Shown: piece after piece, positions 1 to 8,483 of the stretch
Layout: every line of letters begins with the position of its first letter
How positions within the stretch are numbered: position 1 is the first letter of the stretch
NCBI RefSeq assembly: GCF_025736875.1
Contig: NZ_CP107052.1
Coordinates: 2,064,501 to 2,128,500 of the forward strand
DNA from: Candidatus Kirkpatrickella diaphorinae
GTDB taxonomy: Bacteria > Pseudomonadota > Alphaproteobacteria > Acetobacterales > Acetobacteraceae
Direction of reading: 5' to 3'
Length of the DNA: 64,000 bases
The notes under the pieces: model-generated
The model's database searches: none
What the model was told of the DNA's origin: nothing
What the model saw: the letters and a program-made list of their open reading frames with translations, nothing else
Program-made: the position numbers and the translations under genes

Positions 1-1026
1 ACTTACGCGACTTTCGTCAACCGCGTGAATAATCAACGAATGCGCGCGCCGCAATTCAGTTATCCGCAAACCTATCTGACATATCCCTCATCAGGCGACC
101 GCACGGCTGATTTCCGGGATCTCGGCCTGTTTATCGCGGATAAGATTGACCTCTCGAAAAAACTCTCTCTTTTCGGCGCATTGCGCTGGGATGATTATCA
201 GTCCAGTTACTGGAGCTCGGCTGCCGCAGCGAGTGGGGTGCAGCGGGGTCATAATAATTCCTTCAGCCCTTCCGCGAGCTTGATTTATAACATTAACCAC
301 CGCGTCAATCTGTATTTCACCTTCTCCCGCTCCTATAAACCTGTCGGGACCGATGTTTCTGCACAGACCACCTTCAGGAATGTCAGTGACACGCCGACAA
401 ATGGCGTTGATCTGAAACCCCAGCGGTCAGACCTTTTTGAGGTTGGCAGCAAAATGAACTTCTTCAACAGGCGTCTTGGCATGACCGCCGCGCTGTTCCA
501 GATCAATCAAAACAACTCTTTCACCTTCGATGAATATGGCGGCATCCTCACTGGGTTTTCCGATGCGGGCACGGGCCGTCTGATCCGCGGGGCGGAATTA
601 TCGATGACGGGTAAACTCACCGATAAATGGGATGTTTATGGCTCTTACGCCTACATGACCGGCACCATCCAGAACAGCGATGCTTATCGCAAAAACACGG
701 CCCCGCAATTGCCGCATAACACCTTCTCCGTCTGGAGCACTTACGATATTTCGAGCCTGATCCTGCCGAAAAAATGGGGGCGTTTGTCTGCAGGTGGTGG
801 GGCGCAATATGCTTCAGCTTACTGGGCGGATAATGCCAATACAGCACGGATGCCTTATAATTTCTTCCTCAATGGCATCATCACTTACGATATCGGGCGT
901 TACCATGTGCAGTTCAACGCCAATAACCTGACCAACCGCGTCAATTACGGTTCAGCCTTTAATGCCAGTCGCGCTGTGCCGCTTCCGGGCCGCACCTTTA
1001 TCGGGTCCGTCGGTGTCGCTTTCTGA
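1..1026 (+). CDS. TonB-dependent siderophore receptor, C-terminal part (cut by window start)
   Basis: This is the C-terminal part of an outer-membrane beta-barrel that takes up ferric siderophores using TonB energy. The frame is open from base 1, so the plug domain and the first strands lie outside the window. The visible 341 residues show alternating amphipathic strands rich in aromatic residues, the phrase SASLIYNINHRVNLYFTFSR typical of ferrichrome/FhuE-type receptors, and a last strand ending GSVGVAF with the terminal Phe used by the BAM complex. The Sel1 and PiuC genes that follow are the usual companions of Fiu/PiuA-type catecholate receptors, so a catechol siderophore is a reasonable inferred substrate. 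Expression is probably iron-regulated, but the promoter is outside the window. Confidence 0.92.
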   Translation, partial: TYATFVNRVNNQRMRAPQFSYPQTYLTYPSSGDRTADFRDLGLFIADKIDLSKKLSLFGALRWDDYQSSYWSSAAAASGVQRGHNNSFSPSASLIYNINHRVNLYFTFSRSYKPVGTDVSAQTTFRNVSDTPTNGVDLKPQRSDLFEVGSKMNFFNRRLGMTAALFQINQNNSFTFDEYGGILTGFSDAGTGRLIRGAELSMTGKLTDKWDVYGSYAYMTGTIQNSDAYRKNTAPQLPHNTFSVWSTYDISSLILPKKWGRLSAGGGAQYASAYWADNANTARMPYNFFLNGIITYDIGRYHVQFNANNLTNRVNYGSAFNASRAVPLPGRTFIGSVGVAF

Positions 1027-1786
1027 CCTGCTGGAGGCCGCCCTTCCGCCATTGCGGGAGGGCGATGCGCATGTCGCCCCGGCATTGGATTGGCTCGATA
1101 CCGCACCTTATGGTGCGTCCCCGCCGGAAGCGTCCATTCAGGCGCTTCTGGTGCTCGGCCAGAAGCAGCTTGACGCTGGTGCGATGGATCAGGCCCTCAT
1201 CTTTTTTGAAAAAGCGGCGCGGTCCCGGCATCCGCATGCGGTGAATATGCTGGGACGCGCCTATGAGCGCGGATGGGGCTGCCGACGTCATCCCTCCCGC
1301 GCCGCCCGGCTTTTTCAGCAAAGCGCAAAGGGTGGTGACGGGTGGGCAATGTTCAATCTCGCCGATTTGACTTTGAAAGGAGATGGATGTGCCCGGGATA
1401 ATATCCTGGCCCTAAGGCTTTATATGGCGGCGGCCGGAAGGGGTGTCAGTAAGGCGCTGAATATGATCGGTCTGATTTGCGAGCGTGGTCTGTGTGGCCA
1501 GCGTGACCCGGCGCAGGCATTGGAGCTTTATCTCGGCGGGGCTGAAGCAGGCGATGGCTGGGCAGCGCTGAATGCGGCGCGGTGCCTCCTCGCATCCGGT
1601 GCGCGGCGGGAGGCGGTGGCGCAAATGCGCCGGGCTGCTGAGCTGGGACAAAGTGATCTGGCGAAACATATTGGCGATCTGACCGCCGCCTATCCCGGCC
1701 TCGCAGCGATCTGCGCGGAGGACGCAATTCTGGGTCCCGTCATGGCTCTGAGTTCGTCCGCTTCGGCGCGGCACGGGGCGCTATAA
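962..1786 (+). CDS. Sel1-repeat (tetratricopeptide-like) protein
   Basis: 274 residues made mostly of Sel1-like helical repeats from about residue 60 onward, with units such as AVNMLGRAYERGWGC, AMFNLADLTLKGDGC and ALNMIGLICERGLCG, each with the AxxxLGxxYxxG pattern. Such solenoids act as protein-protein adaptors. The ATG at 962 overlaps the receptor gene by 65 bases; a GTG at 1013 would cut this to 14 bases and remove a poorly conserved leader, and neither start has a clear ribosome binding site. Position between a TonB receptor and PiuC matches the conserved iron-uptake arrangement. Its last six bases overlap the end of the convergent piuC. The exact role is unknown. Confidence 0.85.
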   Translation: MPVALCRFRAAPLSGPSVSLSDLLEAALPPLREGDAHVAPALDWLDTAPYGASPPEASIQALLVLGQKQLDAGAMDQALIFFEKAARSRHPHAVNMLGRAYERGWGCRRHPSRAARLFQQSAKGGDGWAMFNLADLTLKGDGCARDNILALRLYMAAAGRGVSKALNMIGLICERGLCGQRDPAQALELYLGGAEAGDGWAALNAARCLLASGARREAVAQMRRAAELGQSDLAKHIGDLTAAYPGLAAICAEDAILGPVMALSSSASARHGAL

Positions 1787-2464
1787 TTCAGCCCATTGCC
1801 GAAGGAGGTTATGGTACGTATTGGTCAGGCCCAACACGGCCGGATTATCGTCCGAAAGAGCCTTGCGTGTTTCGATGATTGAACAATCAAATTCGTAAAG
1901 CAGGCTGCGTTTGGCGTCATCCCGCACCATGGATTGAGACCAGAAAAATGACGCCCATCGACTGCCTTGGGTGATGGGTGAGACGCGATGCAGGCTGGAG
2001 GCAGGATACACCACCATATGCCCCGCCGGCAGTTTGACTGAATGCACGTTATACGTGTCCTGGATTTCCAATGCGCCCCCCTCATAACGATCGGGGTCGG
2101 TAAGGAAAATCGTTGAGGACACATCTGTGCGGATCCGCATCCCTGCGCCCGGAATAGGGCGAACGGCATTATCGACGTGGTAACCGAAATGCATGCCCGC
2201 GTCATATCGGTTGAAGAGCGGCGGGAACACGCGATAGGGGAGGGCAAAACTGTTAAATGCCGGGCTGCGACCCAGCGCTTTCAGAATAAGCTCCCCCAAC
2301 GTCTCGCTGACTTCCGAGTCCTGCGGAATTTGCAGGTTACGCTTCGCCTTCGCCGATTGCTCCCCCGCCGTCACGCGTCCATCCACCCAGGGTGATGCTT
2401 CCAAAAGTTTGCGGCAATAAGCGACTTCCTCCGAGGTGAGGATGTTGGGGATGGTGAGGAGCAT
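1781..2464 (-). CDS. piuC: PKHD-type Fe(II)/2-oxoglutarate hydroxylase PiuC
   Basis: 227 residues, the usual size for PiuC/YbiX. The double-stranded beta-helix carries the iron ligands H96 and D98 (motif YHVDN) and H159 (SLHRV), with R169 (GSRW) as the likely 2-oxoglutarate salt-bridge residue; the N-terminal LTIPNILTSEEV is typical. The enzyme is a cytoplasmic dioxygenase linked to catechol-siderophore use; its physiological substrate is not settled. It converges with the receptor-Sel1 pair and its stop overlaps the Sel1 stop. The upstream region contains palindromes that may hold an operator. The fold assignment is secure and the substrate open. Confidence 0.93.
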   Translation of the reverse strand: MLLTIPNILTSEEVAYCRKLLEASPWVDGRVTAGEQSAKAKRNLQIPQDSEVSETLGELILKALGRSPAFNSFALPYRVFPPLFNRYDAGMHFGYHVDNAVRPIPGAGMRIRTDVSSTIFLTDPDRYEGGALEIQDTYNVHSVKLPAGHMVVYPASSLHRVSPITQGSRWASFFWSQSMVRDDAKRSLLYEFDCSIIETRKALSDDNPAVLGLTNTYHNLLRQWAEL

Positions 2465-2475
2465 GTTTTATTCTC

Positions 2476-2526
2476 AACGGGTAATTTAGCACTGTAAGTG
2501 CGACGCATTCTTAATTAACCCGTTGT
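2476..2526. promoter_or_regulatory. Palindrome-rich divergent control region between piuC and the Rrf2 gene
   Basis: An 8-base perfect inverted repeat, CAACGGGT at 2476-2483 and ACCCGTTG at 2519-2526, brackets a second perfect palindrome, GCACT-GTA-AGTGC, at 2490-2502. The AT-rich intervening sequence could hold the promoter elements of both divergent genes. Either repeat could be a site for the adjacent Rrf2 regulator or for an iron regulator; the sequence alone does not say which. Confidence 0.4.
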
Positions 2527-2613
2527 GGGGGCGGGGGCAAGGGGGTTGGTATGAGCGGCCTGATCCCACAATACCCCCTTGCATTCCAAAACGCGGACTC
2601 GTATCATCCGCGT

Positions 2614-3156
2614 ATGTCACTTTACGGCGCAAGCACTGAATATGTCCTGCACAGCCTCCTCTGGCTGGTGGATCACCCCGAACCTGTCAGCAGTCTTGAC
2701 CTGGCGGAATTACAAGGCATTCCGGCGGCCTTTACGGCGAAGTTACTGCCCAAATTAGAGAAGGCCGGTCTCCTGAGCGCGTCCGAGGGTTTGCGGGGTG
2801 GGTATCAGCTTGCGAAACCCGCCGAAGCGATATCCGTATTAGACGTCGTCGATGCGGTGGGGGGCGAAAAAAGCCTTTTCAATTGTCAGGAAATTCGCGG
2901 TCGCTGCGCCTTGTTTAATGACCGTCCGCCCTCATGGGCGACGCAGGGCGTCTGTGCGATCCACCATGTGATGTTGCGGGCGGAACAGGCCATGCGGCAG
3001 GAGCTGGCGCAGACATCTCTTGCGGCACTTGCCACATCCGTCCGGGACAAGGCCCCGCCGCCATTTCTGGACGCGGCGCAATCATGGTTTGAAGAACGGG
3101 CGCAGACTCGTCGCACCAGCAAAGTCAGGCAGCAAAGACGGTCAGCCCTTACTTGA
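2614..3156 (+). CDS. Rrf2-family transcriptional regulator
   Basis: 180 residues from the ATG at 2614 (MSLYGASTEYVLHSLLWLV), which matches the usual Rrf2 amino terminus. An ATG at 2551 preceded by a purine-rich stretch would add 21 residues of no family character and is the alternative start. The winged-helix is followed by LRGGYQLAKP, the standard Rrf2 wing. Three cysteines (FNCQ, GRCAL, GVCAI) occupy the region where IscR and NsrR bind an Fe-S cluster, so a redox- or NO-sensing cluster is plausible. Rrf2 regulators next to NAD(P)-binding epimerase-like genes usually control them; here a cupin and an epimerase follow directly. The C-terminal basic tail is longer than usual. Confidence 0.88.
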   Translation: MSLYGASTEYVLHSLLWLVDHPEPVSSLDLAELQGIPAAFTAKLLPKLEKAGLLSASEGLRGGYQLAKPAEAISVLDVVDAVGGEKSLFNCQEIRGRCALFNDRPPSWATQGVCAIHHVMLRAEQAMRQELAQTSLAALATSVRDKAPPPFLDAAQSWFEERAQTRRTSKVRQQRRSALT

Positions 3157-3183
3157 CCGTCCCACAAAATAGGAAAGTTGAAC

Positions 3184-3573
3184 ATGCGTAAATTGTTCGC
3201 TCTCGGCGCGTTAGCCGCCAGCTTCTGGGCCCCGGCCCTTCATGCGGAAACGAAAGTTACCCCCCTCATCACCCGAGACCTGCAAGGCATCTCGGGTAAG
3301 GAAGGCGCAATGCTGACGGTGGATTACCCGCCCGGCGGTTCAGACCCGGTGCATCGGCATCATGCTTCCGTCTTCGTCTATGTGTTGAAAGGGAGCGTCG
3401 TGATGCAGGTCAAAGGCCATGCGCCAGTGACGCTTAAAGCGGGTCAGAGCTTCTTTGAAGGGCCGGATGATGTCCATATCGTCGGGCGCAATGCCAGCCA
3501 GACCGCGCCCGCGCGCTTCATCGCGTTTTTCGTCAAAGATAAGACGGCCCCTTTTGTCATGCCGGCGCATTGA
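3184..3573 (+). CDS. Secreted cupin-domain protein
   Basis: 129 residues. The ATG at 3184 has an AGGAAAG ribosome binding site six bases upstream and opens a signal peptide ending ALHA|ET, so the product is probably periplasmic. The rest is one cupin barrel: HRHHASVFVYVLKG supplies the metal-binding histidines and glutamate-equivalent of motif 1, and GPDDVHIVGRN the histidine of motif 2. The substrate cannot be inferred. It sits 27 bases after the Rrf2 gene and 16 bases before the epimerase, suggesting one redox-responsive operon. Confidence 0.85.
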   Translation: MRKLFALGALAASFWAPALHAETKVTPLITRDLQGISGKEGAMLTVDYPPGGSDPVHRHHASVFVYVLKGSVVMQVKGHAPVTLKAGQSFFEGPDDVHIVGRNASQTAPARFIAFFVKDKTAPFVMPAH

Positions 3574-3589
3574 AACAAGATATCGTACC

Positions 3590-4495
3590 ATGAAAATTTT
3601 CGTTGCCGGCGCCAGTGGCGCTTTAGGGCGTCCGCTCATCACGCAATTGCGCGCGGCCGGGCATGAGGTCTGGGGCATGGCCCATCGTCCCGAAAGCCTC
3701 ACGGCACTGGAAAAGCTCGGCGCGCAGGGCGTTAAAGGTGACGCGCTTGACCGTGAAGCGATGTTCTCGCTTATGGCGCAGATCCGCCCGGATGTGGTGA
3801 TTGACCAGCTCACCTCCCTTCCGGCCAGCCCCTTTGACTTGCCCAAGCGCCTCCCGGCGGATCGCACATTGCGCCTGGAAGGGGGCGGGCATGTCTTCGC
3901 GGCGGCGAAGGCCAACGGCGTAAAGCGTTATATCCAGCAATCTTGCGGGTTTTACCTGGAGGGCGGCGACGGGCTGGCGACGGAAGACTCCCCCCTCAAA
4001 ATCAACGCCCCCGGCACGATCAGCGACAGCGCCCGTATGTATGCTGCCCTGGAAGAGCGGGTTTTAAATGCCGCCCCAATGGAAGGTGTGGCGCTGCGCT
4101 ATGGGTTCTTTTACGGGCCGGGCACGTGGTATTGGCAGGACGGGGCTTTCAGCCAGCATGTGGCGCGGGGTGAAGTGGCGTTGGCCGGGGAAGGGCGGGG
4201 CGTATTCTCCTTCATCCACGTCGATGACGCCGCCCAGGCCACTGTCGCCGCCCTGACCGCACCGGCGGGGACTTATAATGTGGTGGATGGCGAATCAACG
4301 AAAATCGCCGACTGGCTCCCCGCCTACGCCCAATGGATCCAGGCCCCACCCCCACCCCGCCTCGACACGCAGGAAGCGCTGAAGCTGCTGGGGGAGGAGG
4401 GGGTTTACTACCAGAACGAACTTTCCGGCGCGTGCAACCGGAAGGCGGAGGAGGTGCTGGGCCTGCGACCGAGGCGGTTGGTTTGGTTGGGGTGA
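3590..4495 (+). CDS. NAD(P)-dependent epimerase/dehydratase family protein (extended SDR)
   Basis: 301 residues. The start at 3590 was chosen because it opens directly with the first Rossmann strand and the dinucleotide-binding loop MKIFVAGASGALGRPLI; longer upstream starts would run through the cupin gene. Later features include RPDVVIDQLTSLP, a catalytic-type region around YGFFYGPGTWYW, and FSFIHVDDAAQATVAAL, as in atypical SDRs annotated as NAD-dependent epimerases. It probably reduces or isomerises a small metabolite; the substrate is unknown. It closes the Rrf2-cupin-epimerase cassette and is the last gene before the defence island. Confidence 0.88.
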   Translation: MKIFVAGASGALGRPLITQLRAAGHEVWGMAHRPESLTALEKLGAQGVKGDALDREAMFSLMAQIRPDVVIDQLTSLPASPFDLPKRLPADRTLRLEGGGHVFAAAKANGVKRYIQQSCGFYLEGGDGLATEDSPLKINAPGTISDSARMYAALEERVLNAAPMEGVALRYGFFYGPGTWYWQDGAFSQHVARGEVALAGEGRGVFSFIHVDDAAQATVAALTAPAGTYNVVDGESTKIADWLPAYAQWIQAPPPPRLDTQEALKLLGEEGVYYQNELSGACNRKAEEVLGLRPRRLVWLG

Positions 4496-4522
4496 GGTGT
4501 CAGGGGGAGGGGGCGGGGACGT

Positions 4523-4596
4523 CATCCGCGTTAAAAAGAGTTTCACTGCTTAATGACCCCCAGGAAATTTCAGCTCGTGCAGTGATCACGCGGATG
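4523..4596. repeat. Nested inverted repeats downstream of the epimerase gene
   Basis: CATCCGCG at 4523-4530 pairs with CGCGGATG at 4589-4596, and inside it CACTGC at 4544-4549 pairs with GCAGTG at 4579-4584. Together they could form an interrupted stem. It may be a terminator-like or small-RNA-like structure, or the edge of an old insertion. I see no gene between 4496 and 4795. Confidence 0.35.
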
Positions 4597-4611
4597 TGAA
4601 TGTTTTTTCGC

Positions 4612-4674
4612 GTCAGGATCGACCTCAGCTAAGCCAGGGTGACCGCGGGCTGCCGCCAAAAGGTCGATCCTGAC
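4612..4674. repeat. Perfect 14-base inverted repeat at the left edge of the defence island
   Basis: GTCAGGATCGACCT at 4612-4625 and its exact reverse complement AGGTCGATCCTGAC at 4661-4674, separated by 35 bases. No coding function is visible across it. It lies just upstream of the first restriction gene, so it may be a recombination remnant, a terminator for incoming transcription, or an operator region. Confidence 0.5.
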
Positions 4675-4795
4675 CGACCCTCTCCATGCCGCCCCCATAA
4701 ATTTACTGTTGACGAAAAAGCATTATTACTGTCGATGCAGCGCCTGAATCTGGCGCAAATTGCCTTGAGGCAAGTCAGAGACAGGAAGGGTGCTT

Positions 4796-5317
4796 ATGAG
4801 TCAAAAATTATCACAGGACTCGATCAACAAGGCATTGTGGAACGTCTGCAATGTTTTTAGAGGGACGATCAGCCCGGACGCATACCGAGACTATGTATTG
4901 ACGATGTTATTCCTCAAATACATTTCAGATGTCTGTCTGGACCACTATGAAAAAATTGAAAAGAAATTTAGTAACGACAAAGAACTGATTGACATGTACT
5001 TGCGGGAGGAGCGTTTTGCCCTGCCGCGGGGAGCCAGCTTCTACGCGCTCTATGAGCAGCGTCATAGTCCGGGAAGTGGGGAACGCATCGACAAGGCGCT
5101 ACATGCTATTGAGGAAAATAATGGCACGAAGCTCAGAGATGCTGGGAAAAGCGTCTTTCAGGATATTAGCTTCAATTCCGACCGACTTGGGGATGAGAAG
5201 CAGATAAATACCACTCTGCGCTATGACGACGACATTGAAAATTGTGAATTTTTTTGGAAGGAGGCGATAGGCGCCACCTCGTCCTGCGCCAGAATAAGCC
5301 TGATGTCGCACCCATGA
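4796..5317 (+). pseudogene. Truncated HsdM: N-terminal domain only
   Basis: The ATG at 4796 has a good AGGAAGG ribosome binding site. The first 150 or so residues match the N-terminal helical domain of a type I methyltransferase subunit (SQDSINKALWNVCNVFRGTI, then MLFLKYISDV and KSVFQDISFNSDRLG). At about residue 152 the similarity stops and a short unrelated tail ends at 5317. The SAM-binding and catalytic domains are missing, so it cannot methylate. It belongs to a different HsdM subfamily from the next gene, and its stop overlaps that gene's start in an ATGA, so the remnant still feeds ribosomes to the intact hsdM. It could instead be a functional small partner protein. Confidence 0.75.
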
Positions 5318-7155
5318 ATCATCAGGCTCTCTCCTCATTTATTTGGTCGGTCGCTAATTTATTGCGTGGGGATTATAAACAGTCCGAATATGGACGGGTC
5401 ATCCTTCCTTTCACAGTTCTTCGCCGTCTGGACTGTGTGTTGCAAAAGACCAAACCGGCAGTTCTGGCGGAATTCAAAGCCAGGACTGAAGCCGGAATGC
5501 GCGACCCCTCGCACTTCCTGAGGGCGAAGGCCGGCCAATCCTTCTTCAACACGTCGCCACTCGATCTTGAAAAGCTGCTGGGCGATCAGGATCATATCCG
5601 GCAAAACCTATATAATTACATCCAGGCCTTCTCCGAGAGTGCGCGGGATATATTTGAGAGCTTCGATTTTTACGTCCAGATAGAGCGTCTTGCCAAATCA
5701 GATCTGCTCTATCTGGTGACGGAGAAATTCACCAAAATCGACCTTCATCCTGATACCGTCGATAATGCTCAGATGGGATTGGTGTTTGAAGAACTGATCC
5801 GCAAATTCTCGGAGATCTCGAATGAAACGGCCGGGGAGCATTTCACCCCGCGTGAAGTCATCCGCCTCATGGTCAATCTCATCTTCATCGAAGACGATGA
5901 TGTATTGAGCTCCGGCAAAGCAATCGTCCGCACAATTTACGACCCGACAGCAGGCACAGGCGGTATGCTCACGGAGGCTGAGGCGTTTCTGCGGCAACAT
6001 AATCCGAAGGCACGCTTGACAATGTTTGGTCAGGAGCTCAATCCGGAATCCTACGCCATCTGCAAGGCGGATATACTCATCAAAGGCCAGGAAATCGGCA
6101 ATATCATCGCCGGGAATACCCTGTCTGACGACGGGCATGAGGGGAAGAAATTCGATTACATGCTCTCCAATCCACCCTTCGGCGTGGAGTGGAAGAAGGT
6201 CGAGAAAATCATCCGCAAAGAGCATGAGCAAAGAGGCTTTGATGGTCGCTTCGGCCCCGGCCTGCCGCGCGTGTCGGATGGGTCCATGCTTTTCCTCCTG
6301 CATCTTATCAGCAAGATGCGCCCGGCAAGCGATGGTGGAAGCCGCTTCGGAATTGTCCTGAATGGCTCACCTCTATTTACTGGTGGCGCGGGGTCAGGCG
6401 AGTCCGAAATCCGGCGATATGTGCTGGAGAATGACCTGGTCGAAGCCATTATCGGCCTGCCGACGGACATGTTCTATAATACCGGCATCGCCACTTACGT
6501 GTGGATCCTCTCCAATAAGAAGCCGGAACAGCGCAAAGGCTTGGTGCAGCTGATCGACGCGTCGCATTTCTGGCAGAAAATGCGCAAGAGCCTCGGCAGC
6601 AAGCGTAAGGAAATGAGCGACGCGCAGATTGACGACGTCACCACCTTATTCGGCGCTTTTATCGAAGCTGAACAGGCGACCGTGCTGGATGCTGAGGGCA
6701 AAGAGGTCAGCTCTTCCATTGTGCGCGAAGGCGAGGCCGCGCCAGATGCGCCGGATGGCGGCAAGGTGAAGCGGAAGCCGATTTCCCGCATCTTCCGCAA
6801 TCGGGATTTCGGCTTCACGACGGTGACGGTTGAACGCCCGCTGCGCGATGAGCAGGGTGCAATCGTGCTGGGCGTTAAAGGCAAACAGAAGGGGAAGAAG
6901 CAACCCGACACGACATTGCGGGATACGGAGAATATTCCGCTTTCTGACGATATCGGTGCTTATTTCGCCCGCGAGGTTTTGCCGCACGCGCCCGATGCAT
7001 GGATTGACGAGGCCCGGAGCAAAGTGGGCTACGAAATACCCTTCAACCGACATTTCTATGTATTTGAGCCCCCGCGTGAGCTGCATGAAATCGACGAGGA
7101 ACTGAAAGCGGTCGCCGCCAACATCATGACGATGCTGGGGGAGTTGGTGGGATGA
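5314..7155 (+). CDS. hsdM: Type I restriction-modification methyltransferase subunit HsdM (system 1)
   Basis: 613 residues from the ATG at 5314, where [20 protein letters not shown] is a standard start for this HsdM family; longer starts run back into the truncated neighbour. HsdM makes N6-methyladenine as part of an M2S methylase and an R2M2S nuclease. The N-terminal domain is followed by [17 protein letters not shown]-binding motif [11 protein letters not shown] near residue 210 and the catalytic NPPFG near 286. The C-terminal half is longer than in EcoKI-type HsdM. The stop overlaps hsdS by ATGA. All key motifs are intact. Confidence 0.95.
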   Translation: MNHQALSSFIWSVANLLRGDYKQSEYGRVILPFTVLRRLDCVLQKTKPAVLAEFKARTEAGMRDPSHFLRAKAGQSFFNTSPLDLEKLLGDQDHIRQNLYNYIQAFSESARDIFESFDFYVQIERLAKSDLLYLVTEKFTKIDLHPDTVDNAQMGLVFEELIRKFSEISNETAGEHFTPREVIRLMVNLIFIEDDDVLSSGKAIVRTIYDPTAGTGGMLTEAEAFLRQHNPKARLTMFGQELNPESYAICKADILIKGQEIGNIIAGNTLSDDGHEGKKFDYMLSNPPFGVEWKKVEKIIRKEHEQRGFDGRFGPGLPRVSDGSMLFLLHLISKMRPASDGGSRFGIVLNGSPLFTGGAGSGESEIRRYVLENDLVEAIIGLPTDMFYNTGIATYVWILSNKKPEQRKGLVQLIDASHFWQKMRKSLGSKRKEMSDAQIDDVTTLFGAFIEAEQATVLDAEGKEVSSSIVREGEAAPDAPDGGKVKRKPISRIFRNRDFGFTTVTVERPLRDEQGAIVLGVKGKQKGKKQPDTTLRDTENIPLSDDIGAYFAREVLPHAPDAWIDEARSKVGYEIPFNRHFYVFEPPRELHEIDEELKAVAANIMTMLGELVG

Positions 7156-8483
7156 GATTGCCTGCTTATCCGGAGTATCGGGAGAGTGGTGTTGCGTGGC
7201 TTGGCAAGGTGCCGGCGCATTGGACTATTGATCGTCTCAAAACGATTTTCTGCATAGTCGGAGGTTCCACTCCGAAATCTGACGAACCTTCGTATTGGAA
7301 TGGAGAAATAGTTTGGATAAGCCCTGCGGACCTGAGTAGCTTAACGTCTCTATTTGTTTTTAGGTCAATACGCAGAATAACTCGTTTGGGGCTGGAGTCA
7401 TGTGCAGCTTCCTTAGTCCCGGCGGGGTCAATTGTCCTCTCGACGCGGGCGCCTATCGGATATTTGGCAATATCAACTATTGAACTTTGCACTAATCAAG
7501 GTTGTAAAGCACTTGTGCCGAAGCAGAATGACCTTTCCTTATACTTTGCGTACTATTTATCGATTTGCACGAAGAGCCTTAATTTATATGGAAAGGGAAC
7601 GACATTTTCAGAAATTTCCGGCGATGCGTTGGGAGCTTTCCACACTCCCTATCCTAGCAAGTTTGAGCAGACCGCTATCGCGGCTTTCCTTGATCGGGAG
7701 ACAGGGAAAATTGATGCGCTGATTGCGGCGCAGGAGAAGCTTCTCGCATTGTTGGCGGAAAAACGTCAGGCCACCATCTCCCACGCCGTGACCCGCGGCC
7801 TCAACCCCGACGCCCCTATGAAAGATTTCGGCATCGCATGGCTCGGCAAGGTGCCTGCGCATTGGGAGGTTAACCCGATCAAGTCGGTCGCGACAATAAA
7901 CGACAACGTTTTGCCCGAATCCACAAACCCATCGTGTCACATAAATTATATCGACATCGGTAGTGTCAGTTTGGAGGGTGGAATTCGTAAGATTGACACA
8001 TTTCAATTTGCTGATGCTCCGTCCCGAGCGAGAAGATTAGTCAAACAAGGTGATGTAATAGTCTCGACTGTTAGAACATATTTGAAAGCAATCACGTCCA
8101 TCTCTTCAGATTTTGCAAATTTTGTTGTATCCACGGGTTTTGCGGTGATCCGCCCGACGATCGATTTACAAAAAGAATTTGCAAAGTTTTGTCTGCAAAG
8201 CGACTACTTTATTGATGAAGTGATTTGTCGATCGACAGGGGTGAGTTATCCCGCAATAACAGCGACGGATTTAGGAAAATTATCTTTGCCTTTTCCCTCC
8301 CGCGAGGAGCAAACCGCGATCGCAACGTTCCTCGATAAAGAGACCGGGAAAATTGATGCGCTCGTCGCGGCGCAGAAAAAGCTTTCCGAGCTCCTCAAGG
8401 AACGCCGTAGCGCCCTCATAGCCGCCGCCGTCACAGGTAAGATCGACGTTCGTAACGCGCTTTCTGAAGAGCAGGCTGCGTGA
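7152..8483 (+). CDS. hsdS: Type I specificity subunit HsdS (system 1)
   Basis: 443 residues with two target-recognition domains, each with its own conserved tail. The pattern [10 protein letters not shown] occurs near residue 14 and again near 228, and [19 protein letters not shown] is echoed by [19 protein letters not shown] near 388. Each tail forms a coiled coil that spaces the two half-sites and docks HsdM. The two recognition domains (about 7240-7640 and 7880-8290) are visibly richer in A+T than the conserved parts, as expected for exchangeable modules. The start overlaps hsdM and the end overlaps the next gene by four bases. The DNA target cannot be predicted. Confidence 0.95.
   Translation: MRLPAYPEYRESGVAWLGKVPAHWTIDRLKTIFCIVGGSTPKSDEPSYWNGEIVWISPADLSSLTSLFVFRSIRRITRLGLESCAASLVPAGSIVLSTRAPIGYLAISTIELCTNQGCKALVPKQNDLSLYFAYYLSICTKSLNLYGKGTTFSEISGDALGAFHTPYPSKFEQTAIAAFLDRETGKIDALIAAQEKLLALLAEKRQATISHAVTRGLNPDAPMKDFGIAWLGKVPAHWEVNPIKSVATINDNVLPESTNPSCHINYIDIGSVSLEGGIRKIDTFQFADAPSRARRLVKQGDVIVSTVRTYLKAITSISSDFANFVVSTGFAVIRPTIDLQKEFAKFCLQSDYFIDEVICRSTGVSYPAITATDLGKLSLPFPSREEQTAIATFLDKETGKIDALVAAQKKLSELLKERRSALIAAAVTGKIDVRNALSEEQAA

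Noticed and set aside
4639-4860. 73-codon frame spanning the inverted repeat and hsdM start
   Set aside because: It crosses the well-supported ribosome binding site and start of the truncated hsdM in another frame.
5698-6303. 201-codon frame antisense to hsdM of system 1
   Set aside because: The sense strand encodes the conserved DPTAGTGG and NPPFG motifs; the antisense product matches nothing.
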